From: JANQIO01 sp965229625
Lineage (GTDB): Bacteria; Pseudomonadota; Gammaproteobacteria; Pseudomonadales; Halieaceae
Length of the DNA: 64,000 nt
Assembly: GCA_965229625.1 (NCBI GenBank)
Contig: CBDDJJ010000001.1
Span: 186,001 to 250,000, forward strand
Reading direction: 5' to 3'
Of this stretch, positions 27,101-35,447 are shown one piece after another. A program made the translations under genes and the position numbers. Each line of letters starts with the position of its first letter. The first letter of the stretch is position 1. The notes under the pieces are model-generated. The model saw nothing but the letters and a program-made list of their open reading frames with translations. It was not told where the DNA came from and searched no databases.

Positions 27101-27153
27101 TCTTCGCTGCATCTGGTGCTGAGCCATGGCATTGCTTTTTGGAGGCTGAGGAA

Positions 27154-28005
27154 TTGAAGGTAAGCCACTATGCTCCGATAGCACTTCTGCTTGCGATAGC
27201 GAGCTTCGGCAATTGGCCGGCAACCGTGGAAGCCGGGCCTACAGCCGGACGCACCGCTGTTGTTACTCCTCTGCGCTTTGACGTGGTCTCAGCTGACCCA
27301 ATTGAGCATGGCGAGCGCCTATCTGCGGTTCTTGGCTGCATCGGTTGCCACAAGCTCGACTTCACCGGTGAGGACTGGACCGATCCCGAGCTGGGCGTTC
27401 TGTGGACGGCGAATCTTACACACAGCGTGGCTGCTTACTCGGAAGCTGAGCTTACTGTGATGATCGCAGAAGGTAGAAGGCCAGATCGTGCGCTGATGGA
27501 TATGCCTTCGTATCTTTTCTCGGAGATACACCCGGATGATCTTGCTGCACTCGTCAGCTATCTCAAGACACTGCCAGTCAGAGGAGTAAAACACCCCGAA
27601 CCGACCATAGGTCCCAAGCTTGCTGAAGATATTGCTCGCGGAGACTTCAAGGACTCAGAGCAATTTGTAGCTGTGATGAAAGGCCAGGCGCCTCCCGATC
27701 TCGGTCCGGAATACGCATACGCTCGATTTATTCTGCGAGCTACCTGTGCTGAATGTCACGGCATGGATCTCCGAGGCAGTACGGAGCAACTGATGGACGC
27801 ACCCGCTCGACCGGACCTGCGTATAGTCGGCGCCTATTCCGCAGAAGACTTCTCCGATCTGATGAAAACGGGAAAGGCTATAGGAGGCCGTGACCTCAAA
27901 CTCATGAGTGGTGTCGCGCGTTGGCGCTATTCACGTTTCACCGATCGCGAGCTCGATGCTGTATACAGCTATCTAGTGGAGTTGGCGCGACGTGGCTCCC
28001 AATAG
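27154..28005 (+). CDS. Diheme cytochrome c, exported
   Basis: A 283-residue periplasmic protein. The signal peptide (VSHYAPIALLLAIASFGN to about residue 27) is followed by two class I cytochrome c domains with CIGCH near residue 62 and CAECH near residue 197; Met ligands are plausible in DMPSYLF and LKLMSGVARW. TTG at 27154 is the best start, with GGAGG eight bases before it; a TTG at 27139 is the longer option. No oxidase or dehydrogenase partner is adjacent. Confidence 0.82.
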   Translation: MKVSHYAPIALLLAIASFGNWPATVEAGPTAGRTAVVTPLRFDVVSADPIEHGERLSAVLGCIGCHKLDFTGEDWTDPELGVLWTANLTHSVAAYSEAELTVMIAEGRRPDRALMDMPSYLFSEIHPDDLAALVSYLKTLPVRGVKHPEPTIGPKLAEDIARGDFKDSEQFVAVMKGQAPPDLGPEYAYARFILRATCAECHGMDLRGSTEQLMDAPARPDLRIVGAYSAEDFSDLMKTGKAIGGRDLKLMSGVARWRYSRFTDRELDAVYSYLVELARRGSQ

Positions 28006-28163
28006 AACTACTTCTACATTCAAACCGCCGTGAAGAGTTGAATCCGGCCGCGCATGCGCACTCTGGTACTACCAGGCTAAACTCCATGGCACGACTGCTT
28101 GCGTCCAAATGCGGGCGTGCACATTAGATTGCCTCGCTGCGTATCGAAAACCACCTGGAGAAC

Positions 28164-28613
28164 ATGTTCGGAATCGGAGTCCTGTCAGTTCTGTCCTCTA
28201 TCACTGTCGCCACAATTGGCGAAGGATATTCTTCATCCTCGCCCGGTGCCCACATTAGTGCGGGCCAGCGCGCATTTACCATTTATACGCACCGGGAGGC
28301 GTGCGAGAAGGCCGACTATCCTGCTGCTATCGTCGTTGCACCCATTGAGCTTACGGTGGGCGACAGCTTCCGGCTAACTGATCCGGTAGTGGAAGCCTTT
28401 GACGCAGAAGGAAACTTCATACCGAATGTGCCGCTGGAGATTCTCGATCCGGATACGACAGACCGGAAACTCCGCAAAGAAATGCATTCATTGCGTCAGG
28501 ACTACGTCGCGGTTGAGGCGGGTCAAAAAACTATCCACTTCAGGGCCAGCTGTTCAGAACCGCCAGGCGTAGTCGGTGAACTCGTGATTACCATCAAAGA
28601 ATCAGCCAAGTAG
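28164..28613 (+). CDS. Exported protein of unknown function with Ig-like segment
   Basis: A 149-residue protein. The first 25 residues are hydrophobic (signal peptide-like). Residues 58-90 (PIELTVGDSFRLTDPVVEAF and FIPNVPLEI) resemble a bacterial Ig-like beta domain; two cysteines (in EACEKA and ASCSEPP) could pair. It lies 158 bases after the diheme cytochrome gene; that gap holds nothing I can identify. It ends just before a bidirectional terminator. Confidence 0.6.
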   Translation: MFGIGVLSVLSSITVATIGEGYSSSSPGAHISAGQRAFTIYTHREACEKADYPAAIVVAPIELTVGDSFRLTDPVVEAFDAEGNFIPNVPLEILDPDTTDRKLRKEMHSLRQDYVAVEAGQKTIHFRASCSEPPGVVGELVITIKESAK

Positions 28614-28644
28614 GAGCTTCTCGTAAAACCTGAGCGACCAAACG

Positions 28645-28670
28645 AAAAAGGCGCCTCGCGGCGCCTTCTT
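28645..28670. terminator. Bidirectional Rho-independent terminator
   Basis: AAGGCGCC-TCGC-GGCGCCTT, an 8-bp GC-rich stem with a stable 4-base loop, flanked by AAAAA on the left and TTCTTCGTTT on the right. It therefore serves the minus-strand acyl-CoA dehydrogenase (T5 tract) and more weakly the plus-strand gene ending at 28613. Confidence 0.85.
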
Positions 28671-28685
28671 CGTTTCTGCGACAGA

Positions 28686-29846
28686 TCAGGCCGCACTCTT
28701 GCCGAGCATGGTACGCGCCACCAGGTCGCGCATTATCTCGCTGGTGCCACCGTAGATGCGCTGGATGCGCGCGTCGGTGTAGAAGCGGGAGATGGGGTAC
28801 TCCACCGTGTAGCCGTAGCCGCCGAATAGCTGCAGGCAGTCGTCGATCACCTTGCATTGCATCTCGCAGCTCGCCAGCTTGAGCATGGCGGCCTCGTCGG
28901 TGGTCATCTTGCCTTCCGTGTACTTGTTGGCACAGGCCTCGTAGAACGCCCGGTTGATGGCGATTTCGGTCTTCACGTCAGCCAGCTTGAAGCGGGTGTT
29001 CTGGAACTCGCCGACGGCCTTGCCGAAAGCCTTGCGCTCCTTGACGTAGTCGACGGTGATGTCGAGGGCGCCCTCAGCGCTGGCGACGGCCTGGGCGGCG
29101 ATGCCGAGGCGCTCGCGGGGCAGCTCGGTCATCATGATCACGAAGCCCTTGTTCTCCTCGCCCAGCAGCGCGTCAGCGGGCAGGCGCACGTCGGAGAAGA
29201 ACAGCTCCGCGGTGTCGGAGGTGTGCTGGCCGATCTTCTCGATCTTCTTGCCCCGCTCGAAGCCGGGCAGGGAGGTGTCCACCAGGAACAGGGAGGTGCC
29301 CTTGGCGCCTTTGCCGGGGTCGGTGATGGCGGCCACGATCACCAGGTCGGCGTGGATGCCATTGGTGATAAAGATCTTGGAGCCGTTGAGAATCCACTCG
29401 TCGCCGTCACGGACGGCGTTGGTGCGAATGCTCTGCACGTCGGAGCCGGCGCCCGGCTCGGTCATGCCCAGGGCGCCGACCACCTCACCGGAGACCATCT
29501 TCGGTAGCCACTGCTGCTTCTGCTCTTCGGTGCCGAAGTTGTTGATGTAGGGCGCCACAATATTGCTGTGGATGCCGTAGCCGGAGGCAAAGCCGCCAAA
29601 ACCCATGTGCGAGAGTTCCTCGATCATGGCCAGGGTGACGTGGGTGCCGGCGCCGGCGCCGCCGTATTCCTCGGGCATATCCGGGCACAGCAGGCCCGCC
29701 GCGCCCAGCGTATTCCAGAGTTCACGGGGCACCATATGCTCTTCTTCCCACTGCTCGTAGTGGGGCGCGATCTCGGTTTCAAAGGCCCTGCGGGCCATAT
29801 CCCGGAACAGGGTCATTTCTTCGGAGTGCATGGCGTCACCGGACAT
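28686..29846 (-). CDS. Acyl-CoA dehydrogenase
   Basis: A 386-residue flavoprotein catalysing alpha,beta-dehydrogenation of an acyl-CoA. Signatures include GALGMTEPGAGSDVQSIRT (FAD/acyl site), GSKIFITNG, QLFGGYGYTVEYPISRFYTDAR and IYGGTSEIMRDLVAR at the C-terminus; the likely catalytic base is the Glu of GGTSEIM. GAGGA lies about nine bases before the ATG. It is divergent from the aldehyde dehydrogenase/glycerol kinase pair. Chain-length preference cannot be judged. Confidence 0.93.
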   Translation of the reverse strand: MSGDAMHSEEMTLFRDMARRAFETEIAPHYEQWEEEHMVPRELWNTLGAAGLLCPDMPEEYGGAGAGTHVTLAMIEELSHMGFGGFASGYGIHSNIVAPYINNFGTEEQKQQWLPKMVSGEVVGALGMTEPGAGSDVQSIRTNAVRDGDEWILNGSKIFITNGIHADLVIVAAITDPGKGAKGTSLFLVDTSLPGFERGKKIEKIGQHTSDTAELFFSDVRLPADALLGEENKGFVIMMTELPRERLGIAAQAVASAEGALDITVDYVKERKAFGKAVGEFQNTRFKLADVKTEIAINRAFYEACANKYTEGKMTTDEAAMLKLASCEMQCKVIDDCLQLFGGYGYTVEYPISRFYTDARIQRIYGGTSEIMRDLVARTMLGKSAA

Positions 29847-30035
29847 GGCGTGCTTCCTCGGTTGTCAGATTTGCGGGGTCGGTAATTGTGCTCGAAAGCG
29901 TCGTCCCCGGCAATGCTGACAGTGCTCGCTGGAGACGACGAGAGATCACTGGGAGCAGGTATTGCGCGGGCCCGGGACTCTGGTATGTTGTCGGGCTCGC
30001 ACAATAAAACCCGCCCGCAGCAGGAGGCAATCACC

Positions 30036-31469
30036 ATGCACGAATACACCCAGTTTTATATCAACGGCGAATGGGTCGACCCGAGTGAACCCAACAGCTT
30101 TGATGTGATCAATCCCGCCAATGAGGAAGTCTGCGCCCATATTGCGCTGGGCAACGAAGCTGATGTGAACAAGGCAGTGGCTGCCGCCAAGGCGGCCTTC
30201 CAGACCTTCGGCTGGAGCAGCCGCGACGAGCGTATCGCGCTGATGGAGCGGGTTATCGAATCATACAAGAATCACTATGCAGAAGTCGCCGAGGCGATTT
30301 CCATGGAAATGGGCGCACCGACCAAGTTGGCCAGCGAAGCCCAGGCGGGCTCCGGCCTGGGCCACCTGATGCAGGCCCTGGAAGTGCTCAAGAACTTCAG
30401 CTTCGAGGAAGACCTGGGCCCGCACCGGGTCATCAAGGAGCCGATCGGTGTGTGCGGCATGATCACGCCCTGGAACTGGCCGATCAACCAGATCACCTGC
30501 AAGGTAGCGCCGGCACTGGCGGTGGGCTGCACCATGGTGCTCAAGCCCAGTGAGGTGGCCCCGCTGTCTGGCTACGTGTTCACCAAGATCATGCACGACG
30601 CGGGCGTGCCCGCCGGCGTGTACAACATGGTCAACGGCGACGGCCCCGGCGTGGGCACGGCGCTGTCGAAGCACCCGGACGTCGACATGATGTCTTTCAC
30701 CGGCTCCACCCGCGCCGGCACCCTGGTGGCCCAGAACGCGGCCCCCACCGTGAAGCGCGTGACCCAGGAACTGGGCGGCAAGAGCCCCAACATCGTGCTG
30801 GACGATGCCGACCTGGAAGCGGCCGTAACCCGCGGCGTGCTGCACATGTACAACAACACCGGCCAGAGCTGTAATGCGCCCAGCCGCATGCTGCTGCCGC
30901 GCGCCAAGATGGCTGACGCAGAGGCTATTGCCCTCAAGGTCACCGAGAGCATGGTGAAGGTCGGCGACCCGACGGCGGAAGGCACCACCATGGGCCCGGT
31001 GGTCTCCGAGGTGCAGTTCAACAAGATCCAGGGCCTGATCGAGAAGGGCATCGAAGAGGGCGCCAAGGTGGTTGTCGGCGGCCCCGGCCGTCCGGACGGC
31101 CTGGACAGGGGCTACTACATCCGCCCGACGGTGTTCAGCGAGGTCAACAACGATATGACCATTGCCCGGGAGGAAATCTTTGGCCCGGTGCTGGTGATGA
31201 TTCCCTACGACAGCGAGGAAGAAGCCATCGCGATCGCCAATGACACCGAGTACGGTCTGGCCGGCTATGTACAAAGCGGTGACCTCGACCACGCCCGCAA
31301 GGTAGCCTCGAAGATCCGCGCCGGCAACGTGCAGATCAATGGCGCCAACCCGGGTATGGACGTGCCCTTCGGCGGCTACAAGATGAGCGGTAACGGCCGC
31401 GAGTGGGGCGAACACGGCTTTACCGATTACCTGGAGATCAAGGCCGTAGGCGGGTACTCCGCCGCCTGA
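30036..31469 (+). CDS. NAD(P)-dependent aldehyde dehydrogenase
   Basis: A 477-residue ALDH superfamily enzyme oxidising an aldehyde to its acid. It shows PWNWPINQITCKVAPAL, FTGSTRAGTLVAQ, the general base in TQELGGKSPN and the catalytic Cys in NNTGQSCNAPSR, with a complete C-terminal NGREWGEHGFTDYLE. ATG at 30036 has AGGAGG upstream; the frame from 29886 is too long. It overlaps glpK by one base (TGATG), so aldehyde and glycerol use may be linked, perhaps glyceraldehyde or a lipid-derived aldehyde; that is inference. Confidence 0.93.
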   Translation: MHEYTQFYINGEWVDPSEPNSFDVINPANEEVCAHIALGNEADVNKAVAAAKAAFQTFGWSSRDERIALMERVIESYKNHYAEVAEAISMEMGAPTKLASEAQAGSGLGHLMQALEVLKNFSFEEDLGPHRVIKEPIGVCGMITPWNWPINQITCKVAPALAVGCTMVLKPSEVAPLSGYVFTKIMHDAGVPAGVYNMVNGDGPGVGTALSKHPDVDMMSFTGSTRAGTLVAQNAAPTVKRVTQELGGKSPNIVLDDADLEAAVTRGVLHMYNNTGQSCNAPSRMLLPRAKMADAEAIALKVTESMVKVGDPTAEGTTMGPVVSEVQFNKIQGLIEKGIEEGAKVVVGGPGRPDGLDRGYYIRPTVFSEVNNDMTIAREEIFGPVLVMIPYDSEEEAIAIANDTEYGLAGYVQSGDLDHARKVASKIRAGNVQINGANPGMDVPFGGYKMSGNGREWGEHGFTDYLEIKAVGGYSAA

Positions 31470-32956
31470 TGGGGAACTACATCCTGGCCATCGACCAGGG
31501 CACGACGGGTACCACCGTCGCCCTGGTCGATTCCAAGGGCCGCCTGAAGTACTCGGTCAACAACGAGTTCCCGCAGATATACCCGAAGCCCGGCTGGGTG
31601 GAGCACCACCCGGAGGAGATCTGGGCGTCGGTGCTGGAAGGTATCCGCGAAATTCTCAAGGGCGATGGCTGCAAGCCGTCGGAAATCGCCGCCATTGGCA
31701 TCACCAACCAGCGCGAAACCACCGCGCTGTGGGACCGCCAGAGCGGGGAGCCCCTCTACAACGCCATTGTCTGGCAGTGTCGCCGCACCACGCCGGTGTG
31801 TGAACAGCTCAAGAAGCAGGGCGCGGAGCGAGCCGTAAAGCGCAAGACCGGGCTGGTCCTCGACCCGTATTTTTCTGCCACCAAATTCGGCTGGTTGCTG
31901 AATAACGCCCCGGCCGCCCGCAGCAAACTCAAGAAAGGTGAGGTGCTGGGTGGCACCATCGACAGCTACCTGATCTGGAAACTCTCCGACGGCGATACCC
32001 ACGTTACCGACGTGACCAACGCCAGCCGTACCTCGCTGATGAGCCTGCGCTCGGGCAGGTGGGACAAGGGCCTGCTGGACCTGTTCGGCGTGCCCGCCGG
32101 CATCCTGCCTGAGATCGTGCCCAGCAGCGGTGTCATGGGCTATACGCGGAACGTGCCGGGCCTGCCCGATGGCATTCCCATTGCCGGCGTGGCGGGTGAC
32201 CAGCAGGCGGCACTGTTTGGCCAGGCCTGCTTTTCCCCCGGCGATGCCAAGTGCACCTATGGCACTGGCTCGTTCATCCTGATGAATACCGGCAACACAC
32301 CCGTGTCTTCTCGGGCCGGCCTGTTGACCACCGTCGCCTGGCAGCTGGGTGGGGAGAAACTCACCTATGCCCTGGAAGGTGGCGCCTTTATCTGCGGCGC
32401 AGCGGTGCAGTGGTTGCGGGATGAACTGCGCTTTATCAGCTCAGCACCCGAGATCGAGGCGCTGGCCGAATCAGTCGATGACCACGGCGGTGTTGAGTTT
32501 ATCCCCGCCCTTACCGGGCTGGGCGCCCCCTGGTGGGAACCGGATGCCCGGGGCACCATCACCGGGCTGACCCGCGGTGCCCACCGCGGCCATATCGCCC
32601 GCGCCACCCTCGATGCCATGGCCCTGCAGAATGTCGATATTCTCGCGGCCATGGAGAAAGACCTTGGCAGGCGCATGAAGCCCCTGCGGGTGGACGGCGG
32701 TGCCGCCGCCAACAACCTCCTGATGCAGATCCAGGCCAACGTACTGGGCCGCAAGCTGATTCGCCCGCAGATGCTGGAGACCACGGTGGCCGGCGCGAGT
32801 TACCTGGCCGGGCTGGGCGTTGGCCTGTGGCAGGGCAAGCAGGAAATCAGGAAGGTGTGGCAGGCGGAGCGGGAGTTTGTGGTGAAGATGTCGGGTAAGG
32901 CTCGCAAGCAGCGGATCGAGCGCTGGCACGGCGCCATAAAAAAAACCCTGGCCTGA
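31469..32956 (+). CDS. glpK: Glycerol kinase
   Basis: A 495-residue FGGY-family kinase making glycerol-3-phosphate. It has YILAIDQGTTGTTVALVD (ATP loop), the NQRETTALWDRQSGEPLYNAIVWQCRRT active-site stretch, GVAGDQQAALFGQ and the C-terminal DGGAAANNLLMQIQAN motif. The ATG overlaps the ALDH stop (TGATG); the longer frame from 31403 is rejected. The last codons and stop lie in the stem of a terminator that acts on the opposite strand. Confidence 0.95.
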   Translation: MGNYILAIDQGTTGTTVALVDSKGRLKYSVNNEFPQIYPKPGWVEHHPEEIWASVLEGIREILKGDGCKPSEIAAIGITNQRETTALWDRQSGEPLYNAIVWQCRRTTPVCEQLKKQGAERAVKRKTGLVLDPYFSATKFGWLLNNAPAARSKLKKGEVLGGTIDSYLIWKLSDGDTHVTDVTNASRTSLMSLRSGRWDKGLLDLFGVPAGILPEIVPSSGVMGYTRNVPGLPDGIPIAGVAGDQQAALFGQACFSPGDAKCTYGTGSFILMNTGNTPVSSRAGLLTTVAWQLGGEKLTYALEGGAFICGAAVQWLRDELRFISSAPEIEALAESVDDHGGVEFIPALTGLGAPWWEPDARGTITGLTRGAHRGHIARATLDAMALQNVDILAAMEKDLGRRMKPLRVDGGAAANNLLMQIQANVLGRKLIRPQMLETTVAGASYLAGLGVGLWQGKQEIRKVWQAEREFVVKMSGKARKQRIERWHGAIKKTLA

Positions 32957-32970
32957 AACTCAGGCCAGGG
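32938..32970 (-). terminator. Rho-independent terminator overlapping the glpK stop codon
   Basis: CCCTGGCCTGA-AAC-TCAGGCCAGGG is a perfect 11-bp stem. Read on the minus strand it is followed by eight T, ending the transcript of the minus-strand gene at 32983. The glpK stop TGA (32954-32956) is inside the stem and its final Lys codons form the A/T tract. On the plus strand no T tract follows. Confidence 0.88.
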
Positions 32971-32982
32971 CGTTCGCTCAAC

Positions 32983-33372
32983 TTACCCCAGGGGCAGGTA
33001 TTCCTTAAATTCGATGAGGACGGCCACCAGGCCGACCATCAGCGACGTCCATAGGAACTTCTTCTGAACTACTGATTCAAGTCCGTTTTGAACCTCATTC
33101 TGCTGGCCAGCCTTAACGTCAGGAAACTGGTTGGCGAGCAGCGCTTCCGGGTTGTGGTAAGCGAAAACAAAAAACGAGGCACCGCAGAGATTGCTCAGGG
33201 CCAGCGAGGTATGTCCTTCAAGGCTCATAACCAGGCCAAGCATCAGTGCGCAGGTGGCAAACATCGCCATGCAAATGCGCAAACCGGGTATTTGTGATTC
33301 ACCAAACGACATGTAATTCACTTTCTCCACCTGTCTAATCTCCGGGCTTGATAGTGATACTAGCGTTTTCAT
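32983..33372 (-). CDS. Small membrane protein of unknown function
   Basis: A 129-residue protein with three predicted transmembrane helices (LRICMAMFATCALMLGLVM, ALSNLCGASFFVFAY, LWTSLMVGLVAVLIEF) and a short soluble N-terminus. ATG at 33372 is chosen over TTG at 33399; neither has a good ribosome binding site and ATG 33312 is also possible. Its position at the end of the exporter/rhomboid cluster makes it an immunity-protein candidate. No homology recognised. Confidence 0.6.
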   Translation of the reverse strand: MKTLVSLSSPEIRQVEKVNYMSFGESQIPGLRICMAMFATCALMLGLVMSLEGHTSLALSNLCGASFFVFAYHNPEALLANQFPDVKAGQQNEVQNGLESVVQKKFLWTSLMVGLVAVLIEFKEYLPLG

Positions 33373-33603
33373 TTCTGTCGTCAGCAAACCTGCCTTCAAA
33401 CTGCGAACTGGTTCCGCGAACAGGCTGATTCAGCGAAAAATGTGTGAACTGGTCGAAAATTTGCGGCCGGATATGGGGTAGCAACGACTAGGATTCGGGG
33501 AGGTTTTTACGCTGGTGTTGGGCAAACACAGACCAGGCGGATCATAAGTGCTACCGTGCGGGCGCCTATTGATTGCGGGAACAAGGGGTGAAGCAGAGCT
33601 GCG

Positions 33604-33954
33604 CTAGCTACCACCGCTCTCTTCGGTGAGTTCCCGGATCTTGGCGTTTATCAGCCTCGACCGATAGCGAGTATTCCGGTAGCCCGCAAACGCGCCCAGG
33701 CTGGCCATGGTTGCAGTGAGGAGTATCTTTGCCAGTTGGTTGTCGGGCAGCAGCGGCATCAGCCATAGGGCCAAAATGGCCAGAACTGACGCCAGGACAA
33801 TGAAGCTAAGTACGGTATGCCTGATGGCGCGGGTATTGGCGCCTTGTTCCCCGAACACCTCGTACCTGGCGCGCTCGATCAGTTCCTCACGTTCTCTCTC
33901 CGACAGGCCGTCTGGTGTCTTTATATCCGGATTCGCAGAATCACCATGTGCCAT
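33604..33954 (-). CDS. Small two-helix membrane protein, candidate immunity protein
   Basis: A 116-residue protein: an acidic, charged N-terminus (SEREREELIERARYEVFG), two transmembrane helices (TVLSFIVLASVLAILALWLM and LLTATMASLGAFAGY) and a basic C-terminal tail. AGGGG lies seven bases before the ATG. It starts 21 bases after the rhomboid gene stop, so they form one transcript. Two-helix proteins of this size often serve as bacteriocin immunity proteins; here that is inference from neighbours. The 231 bases between it and 33372 hold nothing I recognise. Confidence 0.68.
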   Translation of the reverse strand: MAHGDSANPDIKTPDGLSEREREELIERARYEVFGEQGANTRAIRHTVLSFIVLASVLAILALWLMPLLPDNQLAKILLTATMASLGAFAGYRNTRYRSRLINAKIRELTEESGGS

Positions 33955-33975
33955 TGCCTACCCCTGCCTGTAATT

Positions 33976-35061
33976 CTATTCGTCCACTGGTGTCCCGCAG
34001 ATGATGTCTCCACCACTCCCGTCCTCCTGCATCTCGTTATCGCCCATCGGTTTAAACAGTCCGCCTATCAGAATCCCCAGCAGTAGTCCTATTGTATGTG
34101 CAGCGACGCTTATATTGTTGTCTGTCATGAAAGGGAGTACCAGGTTCACGGATGCCATAACGGCGAACATGAGCAGTAATCCCTTCGGGTAACAGGATGG
34201 GTTTCGACATGCGTTGGCAAGCATGAAGCCCTGCAGGTAGAAAATCCCACCAGATATGCCAGCAAAACCGTCGTAGGTGGATGGCGCGGAGAAGGGCAGA
34301 TATTCATTGGTGGTATAGGCAGCAAGGCCGGAAACGGTTGTTGCAATGAGAAACAAGATTACCTGTATTCCGCTACGTGGGAGCGCGAACACGAAGGCGG
34401 AAAACATGAGAAGCAGGCTCATATTGAGAAGCCAGTGAGTAGGGTTGGAGTGAAAGAGCGGACCGGTGAGTAGTCTCCAGTATTCCCCATTGTTAACCTG
34501 CTCATATATCAGACCATAGTCTAGGAGAATCCAGGTATGGCCCGCGAACCAATGCCCGGTGGTAATTTGAGCGGCGCCGCTGATAACCAGAATTCCAGGG
34601 ATGATCCAGTAGCAACTGTTCAACTCCGATCGAACCCAAGCCAGGTAGAGCGCCCGTTCTGCCAGGAAAGTATCGTCATCTCGGGCTTTGAGGTATTCGG
34701 ACCAAAAGACCAGGCTGATCAGGACCATAAGAATGATCGCTGGCCAGTAGCTTTCGACTTCCAAAAAAGCGCCAGAAAAAAGGTAAAAGAATGCGAGGAG
34801 TCCCAGTGAAGAAATCAGTGCCATGTTCCTTGTGTGCCGAACTATTTTTCGTCGCAGCGATTGAGCGAACTCAGGTACTAGAATAGGTGGGAGCAACTGA
34901 TCTGTGCTCGGCGACCCCAGTAGGACCGGGCTAAGGAAATTCCAATTTCGTGCTTCCTGCGCTGCCTCAGCTTCTGTCAGGTGCCGGAGCTGCCCCTTCC
35001 GCATTGATGTCCAATCGCCAGGGTTTTCTGGAAAGCGCGTGAGATTGGCCCAGGCTGCCAT
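33976..35061 (-). CDS. Rhomboid-family intramembrane serine protease
   Basis: A 361-residue protein with about eight transmembrane helices: two N-terminal ones and a six-helix rhomboid core. The core has EYWRLLTGPLFHSNPTHWLLN (loop 1, HxxxN), the nucleophile motif GISG (S270) and AAHTIGLLLG (H322), so the Ser/His dyad is complete. ATG at 35061 has AAGGA eight bases upstream and lies after a strong terminator; the frame is open upstream to ATG 35262, overlapping the peptide gene, so a longer form cannot be excluded. Position beside a C39 exporter suggests cleavage of a membrane substrate in that system, possibly the peptide or its receptor. That role is inference. Confidence 0.8.
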   Translation of the reverse strand: MAAWANLTRFPENPGDWTSMRKGQLRHLTEAEAAQEARNWNFLSPVLLGSPSTDQLLPPILVPEFAQSLRRKIVRHTRNMALISSLGLLAFFYLFSGAFLEVESYWPAIILMVLISLVFWSEYLKARDDDTFLAERALYLAWVRSELNSCYWIIPGILVISGAAQITTGHWFAGHTWILLDYGLIYEQVNNGEYWRLLTGPLFHSNPTHWLLNMSLLLMFSAFVFALPRSGIQVILFLIATTVSGLAAYTTNEYLPFSAPSTYDGFAGISGGIFYLQGFMLANACRNPSCYPKGLLLMFAVMASVNLVLPFMTDNNISVAAHTIGLLLGILIGGLFKPMGDNEMQEDGSGGDIICGTPVDE

Positions 35062-35101
35062 TTCCCGTGTCCTTGGCCTTGGCGAAGTGGGAATGGTCAA
35101 G

Positions 35102-35135
35102 AAAAAAATAGGTGCGGACTCGAGAGAGTCCGCAC
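35102..35135 (-). terminator. Rho-independent terminator/attenuator after the leader-peptide gene
   Basis: GTGCGGACTC-TCTC-GAGTCCGCAC is a perfect 10-bp stem read on the minus strand, then CTATTTTTTTC. It begins 26 bases after the peptide gene stop. It should end most transcripts of the peptide gene and lower expression of the rhomboid gene downstream. Confidence 0.9.
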
Positions 35136-35161
35136 GGTAGAGATGTATGCGGTATGCATAA

Positions 35162-35398
35162 TCATCGGTGATATTTGAGCCGGCCGTATAGAGAACCTCC
35201 GAGCATACTAACTCCAGCCGCCAGCGCAAAAGTAGCTGCCGCAGGGGCGAAGGCCAAGCCACCTACACCGAGCATAATCAAGTTGACGCCGCCGTCTTGC
35301 AGGCTCATTCCACCCTGCACAGCGTTGGCGTCTTCGTTATTGAGTTGTGCCAACGCCGTTGGGCGTTCATGATTTTTGGAGAGCTGAGAAAAGTCCAT
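35162..35398 (-). CDS. Double-glycine leader peptide precursor, microcin/bacteriocin-like
   Basis: A 78-residue precursor. Residues 1-30 fit a double-glycine leader: Leu at -12, acidic D23 at -8, Val at -4 and Gly-Gly at 29-30. The predicted core is 48 residues, rich in Gly/Ala (GVGGLAFAPAAATFALAAG, then GGSLYG) with a basic end (RLKYHR) and no Cys, like membrane-active class II bacteriocins. A second Gly-Gly at 36-37 is an alternative cut. AAAGGA lies about nine bases before the ATG. It lies immediately after the C39 exporter gene and is followed by a strong terminator. Toxicity is inferred. Confidence 0.8.
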   Translation of the reverse strand: MDFSQLSKNHERPTALAQLNNEDANAVQGGMSLQDGGVNLIMLGVGGLAFAPAAATFALAAGVSMLGGSLYGRLKYHR

Positions 35399-35429
35399 AT
35401 TCGATTCCTTTCATAGTGATGGATAGTTT

Positions 35430-35447
35430 GTGCGTTTAACAACGCAC
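35430..35447 (-). promoter_or_regulatory. Hairpin between exporter stop and peptide gene
   Basis: GTGCGTT-GTTA-AACGCAC, a perfect 7-bp stem touching the exporter TAA, with no T tract. It may be an mRNA processing or stability element that separates the exporter message from the abundant peptide message. Confidence 0.4.

Noticed and set aside
35175..35372. Plus-strand 65-codon reading frame opposite the leader peptide gene
   Set aside because: It is an antisense shadow; the minus-strand frame has a double-glycine leader, a ribosome binding site and exporter context.
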